Positions 59,080 to 64,000 of a DNA stretch of 64,000 bases are shown here, in pieces. The translations under genes and the position numbers were made by a program. Numbering within the stretch: position 1 is the first letter of the stretch; every line of letters starts with the position of its first letter. The notes beneath the pieces were generated by a model. It was not told the origin of the DNA. It did no database searches and saw only the letters and a list, made by a program, of their open reading frames with translations. The DNA is from Xenophilus sp. E41 (GTDB lineage: Bacteria; Pseudomonadota; Gammaproteobacteria; Burkholderiales; Burkholderiaceae_C). The DNA lies in contig NZ_QPIB01000039.1 in NCBI RefSeq assembly GCF_003671765.1, positions 47,590-111,589 on the forward strand. The letters run 5' to 3'.

Positions 59080-59201
59080 CGGACATCCGTACGCGAAGGG
59101 CGCAAAGGTTGCGCGAAGGACGCGAAAGAACTTCAGAGGAGAAAAGGCTGTTCTTTTGCGTCCTTCGCGAAGTTTTCGCGTCCTTCGCGTGCGGATGTCC
59201 G
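59080..59201. repeat. Family D palindrome, copy 4
   Basis: CGGACATCCGTACGCGAAGG to CCTTCGCGTGCGGATGTCCG, 122 bp, with TTGCGCGAAGGACGCGAAAG and its inverse inside. It lies between liuA and the divergent AraC gene, 33 bp from the liuA ATG. Confidence 0.93.
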
Positions 59202-59281
59202 ATTGCATGCAGCTTACGCCGCCCCTGCCCGCATTTGGCGCCACAATGGTTGCAAATCCCGCCACATCCAGCTGCCTAGGA

Positions 59282-60307
59282 ATGACCGCATCGACCCTCG
59301 TCAAACCGCCCCGCGCGGCCACGCCAATGGCCTTCGTGCAGGCGATCGTCAAGGGGTATGCGCGCCATGGCGTCGATCCGGGCGCGGCCCTGCGGGCGGC
59401 ACAGATCACGCCGCGTGAACTGTGGCGGCCGGGTGCGCGCGTGACGGCAGCCCAGTTCGAGGCGCTCAACGAGCACGCGATGCAGGAACTCGACGACGAG
59501 GCGCTGGGCTGGTTCGGCCGCAAGCTGCCCTGGGGCAGCTACGGCATGCTGTGCCGGGCCTCGCTCACTTCGCCGAACCTGGGCGTGGCCATCCGGCGCT
59601 GGTGCCGCCACCACCGGTTGCTGGTGGACGACATCGCCCTGTCGCTCTCGGTCGCGGACGGCGAGGCCACGGTCCGCATCGAGGAGCGGCGCGACCTCGG
59701 CGCCTTCCGCGAGTTCTGTCTGGTGTCGAGCCTGCGCTTCCTGCACGGCTACGCGAGCTGGGCCATCGATTCACGCGTGTCGCTGCGCGCCGCATGCTTT
59801 CCGTACCCGGCACCGCCGCACGCGGAGGCCTACCCGCTGATGTTCACCGGCCGCGTGCAGTTCGATGCCGAGCAGGCGAGCTTCAGCTTCGACGAACGCT
59901 ACCTGGCACTGCCGATGATGCGCGACGAGCGCGCACTGCGGACCATGCTGCGCCGCGCCCTGCCCTTGACGGTGCTGCAGTACCGGCGCGACCGGCTGCT
60001 GGGGCAGCGCGTGCGCGAGCTCCTGCGCACCCACGGGACGGAACTGACGAACGCCGAGGCGATCGCCACCACGCTGCATGTTTCCAGCCGCACGCTGCAC
60101 CGGCAACTGCAGGCCGAAGGTCTGTCGCTGCAGGCGCTGAAGGACGAAGTGCGGCACGAGGCCGCCGTCGACCAGTTGCGCCGGAGCGAGCGGCCGATCA
60201 AGCAGATCGCACTGGCGGTGGGCTTTCGCAACGAGAAGAGCTTCGCGCGGGCCTTTCGCCAGTGGACGGGCATGACGCCGGGCGAGATGCGCCGCCGCGG
60301 CGCCTGA
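59282..60307 (+). CDS. AraC-family regulator (OruR-like), probable liu regulator
   Basis: A 341-residue regulator. Residues about 20-210 form the ligand domain seen in OruR/ArgR-like proteins (LGWFGRKLPWGSYGMLCRAS). The C-terminal double helix-turn-helix has NAEAIATTLHVSSRTLHRQL and IKQIALAVGFRNEKSFARAF, then QWTGMTPGEMR. The ATG at 59282 has CTAGGA upstream. It is divergent from liuA, so it is the best candidate for its regulator, responding to a leucine-pathway intermediate; this is inference. Confidence 0.9.
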   Translation: MTASTLVKPPRAATPMAFVQAIVKGYARHGVDPGAALRAAQITPRELWRPGARVTAAQFEALNEHAMQELDDEALGWFGRKLPWGSYGMLCRASLTSPNLGVAIRRWCRHHRLLVDDIALSLSVADGEATVRIEERRDLGAFREFCLVSSLRFLHGYASWAIDSRVSLRAACFPYPAPPHAEAYPLMFTGRVQFDAEQASFSFDERYLALPMMRDERALRTMLRRALPLTVLQYRRDRLLGQRVRELLRTHGTELTNAEAIATTLHVSSRTLHRQLQAEGLSLQALKDEVRHEAAVDQLRRSERPIKQIALAVGFRNEKSFARAFRQWTGMTPGEMRRRGA

Positions 60308-60318
60308 AGGCCTGCGCC

Positions 60319-60525
60319 TCAGGCGCCAGCTTCAGTGTGCGGATGCAGCTGCGCGCTGAGTGCGCGCGTGCCGGCCGCCAGGGCGGCCTCGTAGGACTCG
60401 AAGGAGTCTTCCGCGCGGCGCGCGACCTGGGTCGGCGTGCCGTCGGCATCGGTTTCCAGCAGGGTCCACAGGAAGGCGCCGGGGCTGGCTTCCTGGACCT
60501 GGAGTCGCATGGATGGGTGGGTCAT
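60319..60525 (-). CDS. Small hypothetical protein
   Basis: A 68-residue acidic protein (MRLQVQEASPGAFLWTLLET, ESYEAALAAGTRALSAQL), one beta-strand-like segment and one helix. No motif was recognised. It sits 11 bp beyond the convergent AraC gene. Starts at 60525 or 60534 are both possible. The 80 bp upstream of it hold nothing recognised. Confidence 0.5.
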   Translation of the reverse strand: MTHPSMRLQVQEASPGAFLWTLLETDADGTPTQVARRAEDSFESYEAALAAGTRALSAQLHPHTEAGA

Positions 60526-60605
60526 GGCTGCCATCGTGGGCGCCGGATCGGGGCCTGGCTGTCAGCCGAATTCGCCGATGCGCGAAGTGGCCGCCAGGAC
60601 GAGCC

Positions 60606-60908
60606 TCAACGCAGGGAGGCCTGGAAGGAAGGCTGCGAGTTGGGCAGAGGCATCCCCGGCGCCCAGGCGGCCGGATCGTGCGTGGGCGGGCGGAAGGTCT
60701 GGACCGCCATCATCCCCAGGCGCGTGATCTCGAACACCACCGCAGGTGGCTGTTCCTCCTGCCCGCCCAGGCCCTGCCGCGCCTGCGGGATCTGCGCACG
60801 CACCTGTCCGGCGGCCTGAAGGGCGCGCAGCTTGTCGATGTCCGTCGGGTCGGTGATGCGCACCGGCAGCGGCGCGCGGGCCAGTGCATGGAGCAGTTCC
60901 AGAGGCAT
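60606..60908 (-). CDS. Small conserved-looking hypothetical protein
   Basis: The 100-residue protein begins MPLELLHALARAPLPVRITD and continues PTDIDKLRALQAAGQVRAQI, a pattern like the helical part of a small winged-helix protein, followed by VVFEITRLGMMAVQTFRPP. No family could be named. A GAGGAG-like ribosome site precedes the ATG at 60908. Confidence 0.6.
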   Translation of the reverse strand: MPLELLHALARAPLPVRITDPTDIDKLRALQAAGQVRAQIPQARQGLGGQEEQPPAVVFEITRLGMMAVQTFRPPTHDPAAWAPGMPLPNSQPSFQASLR

Positions 60909-61023
60909 GCGTGTTCTCCTCGCAGGACCCCGATTTTTCTGCGCTTCACCCACCGAATCAAGATAAGCCATAGGTGTTAGCGCTTGCTCATGCCCGGGCG
61001 CCGTCGCTGGCGCGCCGGCTGCT

Positions 61024-61380
61024 TCAGGCCTGCACCAGGGTCTCGAAGCCGCCCCAGATCATGCGCTTGCTGTCGAAGGGCATGCCTTCGGTGTCCATGC
61101 CCGCAATCCGCGGGTCGGCCATGACCTTGGCATTGACGACGTCGCGGTGCTGGCGCGATTCGTAGGTGATCCATGCGAAGACCACCACCTCGTCGTCCTT
61201 GAGCTGCACGCTGCGCGGGAAGGAGGTGAGTTCGCCGACCTGGACGTCGTCGGCGATGCACTCGCGGTATTCCAGCGCGCCGTGCTCGCGCCATACCTGG
61301 CCGGCCGTGGTGGCCAGCTGGCGATAGGCCTCCACCTTGTCCTTCGGCACCGGCACCACGAATCCGTCGACATAGCTCAT
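61024..61380 (-). CDS. DUF1428 family protein
   Basis: The 118-residue protein has the DUF1428 start SYVDGFVVPVPKDKVEAYRQ, the acidic ECIADDV segment, VVVFAWITYESRQHRDVVN, and KRMIWGGFETLV. It has a ferredoxin-like (dimeric alpha-beta barrel) fold and unknown function. The ATG at 61380 is the family start. Confidence 0.93.
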   Translation of the reverse strand: MSYVDGFVVPVPKDKVEAYRQLATTAGQVWREHGALEYRECIADDVQVGELTSFPRSVQLKDDEVVVFAWITYESRQHRDVVNAKVMADPRIAGMDTEGMPFDSKRMIWGGFETLVQA

Positions 61381-61491
61381 CGTGTGTCTCCTGGTTCTGG
61401 GAATGCGGGCCATGACGGCCCGGTCCCCGAGTCTAGGGACTTCGATGTGCGCAGGAAGCTCATCCCCACGCACGGCAGGGCTGCCACGGCC

Positions 61492-62052
61492 TCAGCCCTG
61501 CGCATCGGTCTCGTCGACGATCTTCAGTGGCGAACTGGGACGCAGCTGGAAGCGCAGCACGCTGACGCTGTGCTCCGCCAGCGCCGAGGCGGGCAGCTGG
61601 GTGATCTGCAGGCCGTCCTTGACGTCGATGCCGCCGCGCACCTCGACCTCCACGCCGTCCACCAGCATGCCCGGCACCTTCTTCGCGATCACCTCGGTGT
61701 TGACGCGATCGATGCCCGACTTGACCTGCGTCACGAGGTCCTGGATGCCGATCTTCGCGGTCTGGTTCTTCAACTGGTCCAGCTCGGCCGCCAGACGCAC
61801 GTTCCGCTCGGACTGCGCCGCCAGCTCCTTGCGCAGGCCGCCGAGCTCGGCGTCGCGGCTCACCACCGTCTGGGTCGCCGTGGCGAGCTGCTTCTGCAGC
61901 TCGGTGTTGGTGTCGCCCAGTCGCTGGATCTCGGCGTCGCGCACCGCCACCGCCTGCACGGCCTCGTTGAACTTGCCGCGCACGAAGTCGACGTTGCGGA
62001 TGCTGGTGTCGTTGATGGTGCCGGGGTCGAAGGGCACGAAACGGGTGGCCAT
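61492..62052 (-). CDS. Coiled-coil protein of the terminal unknown cluster
   Basis: The 186-residue protein has an N-terminal segment (FDPGTINDTSIRNVDFVRGK), a coiled coil (about 30-100, with heptads such as ELQKQLATATQTVVSRDAEL), and a C-terminal beta-rich part (GMLVDGVEVEVRGGIDVKDG, then VSVLRFQLRPSSP). The last part resembles in pattern the C-termini of the next two genes upstream. No known family was recognised. It starts 17 bp after the upstream gene. Confidence 0.8.
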   Translation of the reverse strand: MATRFVPFDPGTINDTSIRNVDFVRGKFNEAVQAVAVRDAEIQRLGDTNTELQKQLATATQTVVSRDAELGGLRKELAAQSERNVRLAAELDQLKNQTAKIGIQDLVTQVKSGIDRVNTEVIAKKVPGMLVDGVEVEVRGGIDVKDGLQITQLPASALAEHSVSVLRFQLRPSSPLKIVDETDAQG

Positions 62053-62069
62053 GGCGGTGTCTCCTTCGC

Positions 62070-62444
62070 TCAGGCGGTGGTGCCCGGCGGCGGCACCGGC
62101 ACGATGCGCAGCTTCAGCGAGCTGGTGCCTTCGGCATTGAACGCGAAGGTGCTGCGGTACTTGGTATTGAAGGGCGCCACGTACATGCGCGGCGCGGCCT
62201 GCGGTGCCTTCTTCTCGAAATGCAGCGCCATGCGCATCTCGACCGTGGCCTCGGGGATCTGGTACCAGGTCACCTGGTAGCCCAGGGCCTGCAACTCGGG
62301 GTGCTCGGCCGCGAGCTGCGTCTGCGATGCCAGCGCCGCGGCATCCAGCTCGCGCTGCGCGGCTGCCACGCCGGCACTGATCTCGCGCACCATGCTCGAC
62401 AGCGGCGAGATCAGCACTTCGTCCATGTTCACGTCGGTGGCCAT
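62070..62444 (-). CDS. Paralogous protein 2 of the terminal unknown cluster
   Basis: The 124-residue protein has an amphipathic helix region (ISPLSSMVREISAGVAAAQR), then TWYQIPEATVEMRMALHFEK and the end YRSTFAFNAEGTSSLKLRIV followed by PVPPP. These three blocks line up with those of the neighbouring protein at 62454-63038. Function unknown; the layout recalls DUF2589-like proteins, but this was not verified. It starts 9 bp after that neighbour. Confidence 0.8.
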   Translation of the reverse strand: MATDVNMDEVLISPLSSMVREISAGVAAAQRELDAAALASQTQLAAEHPELQALGYQVTWYQIPEATVEMRMALHFEKKAPQAAPRMYVAPFNTKYRSTFAFNAEGTSSLKLRIVPVPPPGTTA

Positions 62445-62453
62445 GGCATCTCC

Positions 62454-63038
62454 TCAGCGTTCCGTGCGCGTGACGACGGGCGGCGTCACGGTCGCGTTGA
62501 TGGTGACCACGTCCGGCGCGAGGCGGATCGGCGGCGGCACCGGCTTCATCGTCACCCGCAGCAGGCTCGAACCTTCCGCGGTGTGCGTGTAGGTGCTCTG
62601 GTTGCGGAAGTTGACCGGCGCGGCAAAGGCGATGACGCCGCGCTTGCCGAAGCCCGGTCGGCCCTCGGTCTGCGTGGCGCTGGCCTGCTTGAGGCTCACC
62701 GACATCTTCACCTCGATCAGGGCCTCGGTGAACTGGTAGAAGGTCGGCAGCAGTCCGGCCTGCAGCAGCGTGGTCTTGACCGGCGCCACGGGCTGCTGCG
62801 TCACGCTCACGCCGGGCACCGTGACATTGCTGCCGGCCACGGCGAGCGTGGTCGGTGCGGGCGAGATGACCTCCGTCACCTGCGGAATGAGGTCGATGGC
62901 GTTGGCCTCGCTGGCGAGGAATTTGAGCGTGTCGATCGACGCGCGGTCCAGCGCGAGCTGTCCCTCGGCAACGGCGGCGGCGAGGTCGCGCACCATGTCG
63001 GCGATGGGGACGTCCAGAAGTTCCTGTCCTACGGCCAT
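62454..63038 (-). CDS. Paralogous protein 1 of the terminal unknown cluster
   Basis: The 194-residue protein begins AVGQELLDVPIADMVRDLAA with an amphipathic helix, has a central insert (about 55-85) not in its neighbour, and ends with TFYQFTEALIEVKMSVSLK, RNQSTYTHTAEGSSLLRVTM and KPVPPP. A Pro/Val/Thr-rich tail follows. It has no signal peptide or transmembrane segment. It starts 31 bp after the sugar-hydrolase-like gene. Confidence 0.82.
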   Translation of the reverse strand: MAVGQELLDVPIADMVRDLAAAVAEGQLALDRASIDTLKFLASEANAIDLIPQVTEVISPAPTTLAVAGSNVTVPGVSVTQQPVAPVKTTLLQAGLLPTFYQFTEALIEVKMSVSLKQASATQTEGRPGFGKRGVIAFAAPVNFRNQSTYTHTAEGSSLLRVTMKPVPPPIRLAPDVVTINATVTPPVVTRTER

Positions 63039-63069
63039 GGGGTTCTCCTTCGGGTTCGGGGGCAATCGG

Positions 63070-64000
63070 TCAGTCGAACACGGCGGCTGGCGTGCTGGCA
63101 TGGACGGCGCGCCGCAGCGCATGCAGCGCACGCGTCGGCGCCGGGGTGCCGCGCGAACGGTCGAACCAGCCGGTCGCGCTGTGCGCGAGCCAGCCGACGC
63201 CGCCCTGCAGGCACAGCGCCATGAGCCGGTCATGCGCCAGCGGCGCCTGCGCCAGGGGTTCCCAGCCATCGAGCAGCAGGGGCTGCCGCAGGGTGCCGGC
63301 GAGTGCTGCGGCCGGGGGCGCCTGCGGCCGCGTGGCGTCCCACAGCAGGCCCAGGCCCGGCTGCATCGGCGACCGCGGCAGGTCGGCCACGGACTCGAGG
63401 GGCAGCCACACCAGCGCGCGTGGGTGCAGGGACTGCAGCGCCAGCGCGGCCGCGCGGAGTCGGGCCGCCAGCGGGGGCCGGCCCAACAGGCCGAACAGCA
63501 CCGCGGGCCGCTGTGCATGGCGCTGTGCCAGGCGCAGGTGATGGCCATGCAGCCACAGCCGGGCGTCGAAGCGCAGCAGTGTGTAGATGCCCTGGGCGGC
63601 CCAGGCATCGATGCGCGCATCGAGCCGCGCCAGCGCTGGCGGGGTCAGCTGGGACGCCAGCGACAGGCACAGCGCCACGCAGCGCCGGCCAGGCGGAACG
63701 CCCGCGAGCGCCTGGTCGGCGAGTGCGAGTTCGGGCCCGTCGGCGTCCCGCGGTAGCCGCAGCCCCAGCAGCCGCAGCGCCGAGCCGTCGGCTGCCAGCA
63801 GATGGCCGCCTTCGCTGCGCAGCCAGTCCAGCGTCGATGCGGCCGCCGGGGCCCTTGCGGAGGGCACGACCGCCGATCGCGGTGCCGGGCGCAGCGGGCG
63901 CGTCGGTGTGGCGGCGGCGGCGCGTGGTGGCCGGGCCTCGCCGCGTGGCCGCGCGGCACGCGCCGCCGGCGGCGCGGCGTCGCGCGCCGCGCGGCCAGCC
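63070..64000 (-). CDS. Glycoside-hydrolase-like protein (5' end outside window)
   Basis: The frame is open to the right edge, so only the last ~310 residues are seen; a GTG at 63867 is a possible internal start. An Ala/Arg/Pro-rich segment precedes the domain TLDWLRSEGGHLLAADGSAL. The domain has strand-helix alternation (LARLDARIDAWAAQGIYTLL, then RFDARLW) and a late GGVGWLAHSATGWFD, resembling a GH5-type barrel. The catalytic Glu residues of GH5 are not in their usual Asn-Glu or Glu-Phe-Gly contexts, so it may be inactive. This is a tentative fold call. Confidence 0.5.
   Translation of the reverse strand, partial: AGRAARDAAPPAARAARPRGEARPPRAAAATPTRPLRPAPRSAVVPSARAPAAASTLDWLRSEGGHLLAADGSALRLLGLRLPRDADGPELALADQALAGVPPGRRCVALCLSLASQLTPPALARLDARIDAWAAQGIYTLLRFDARLWLHGHHLRLAQRHAQRPAVLFGLLGRPPLAARLRAAALALQSLHPRALVWLPLESVADLPRSPMQPGLGLLWDATRPQAPPAAALAGTLRQPLLLDGWEPLAQAPLAHDRLMALCLQGGVGWLAHSATGWFDRSRGTPAPTRALHALRRAVHASTPAAVFD

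Noticed and set aside
52818..59201. The family D copies as a CRISPR array
   Set aside because: The copies are 120-bp palindromes kilobases apart, separated by genes, with no short regular spacers or cas genes.
59044..59523. Small open frames through the family D palindromes (Arg/Lys-rich peptides)
   Set aside because: They arise because the repeat lacks stops in some frames. Their peptides are repeat translations, not proteins.
60300..60333. A hairpin after the AraC gene as a terminator
   Set aside because: CGCCTGA and TCAGGCG can pair, but with an 11-nt loop and no T-tract; the evidence is too weak to list.

Overview
The window is high-GC, densely coded chromosomal DNA. Gene content, protein signatures and the families of short intergenic repeats point to a betaproteobacterium of the order Burkholderiales, most likely a Comamonadaceae member such as Variovorax or a relative; this is inference from sequence recognition, not a database search. 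No rRNA, tRNA, CRISPR array, prophage core, integrase or insertion sequence was found. Most of the window is core metabolism and housekeeping. The accessory flavour comes from repeats, one unknown cluster at the right edge and one catabolic operon of unknown substrate.

Layout. 1-8.5 kb: the tail of an OmpA-like protein, tyrS, an M23 peptidase and anmK (cell wall turnover), a DHA2 efflux pump, erpA, the rplM-rpsI ribosomal operon with a clear sigma70 promoter, and rlmJ. 8.6-12.6 kb: ahcY-tlyA-metF-rlpA, one leftward operon headed by an S-adenosylhomocysteine riboswitch. 12.7-15.7 kb: prfC, a HAD phosphatase and a small repetitive lipoprotein. 15.7-23.8 kb: a TetR gene followed by a seven-gene leftward operon (epimerase, GNAT, DHDPS-like aldolase, NMT1-type ABC importer, enolase-superfamily protein). 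Its promoter has a palindromic operator lying on the -35 box. 23.9-28.0 kb: a succinate-semialdehyde-type dehydrogenase, a Bug receptor, a deacetylase-like amidohydrolase and a VF530 protein. 28.2-34.0 kb: a double-length UvrA of about 1,960 residues. 34.2-39.1 kb: a LivK-like receptor, a 49-residue membrane protein, an MHS transporter, a 2-hydroxychromene-2-carboxylate isomerase-like protein, a DUF1289 protein and a YbaK deacylase. 39.2-45.1 kb: nirB-nirD-nirC plus a fused PP2C phosphatase/Ser-Thr kinase, behind a probable sigma54 promoter and a structured 5' leader. 45.2-59.1 kb: leucine/isovalerate degradation (HMG-CoA lyase, both methylcrotonyl-CoA carboxylase subunits, methylglutaconyl-CoA hydratase, isovaleryl-CoA dehydrogenase, an acyl-CoA synthetase), with a divergent AraC regulator and a few unrelated genes. 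60.3-64 kb: small hypothetical genes and an unrecognised four-gene cluster that includes two paralogous proteins and a sugar-hydrolase-like protein.

The most striking theme is how short palindromic repeats have shaped genes. Several different repeat families are present. Copies lie in frame inside tlyA, liuB and twice in uvrA, where one copy encodes the linker joining the two UvrA modules. Another supplies the start codon and N-terminus of the DUF1289 gene. Four copies of a roughly 120-bp palindrome fill every large gap of the leucine-degradation operon.
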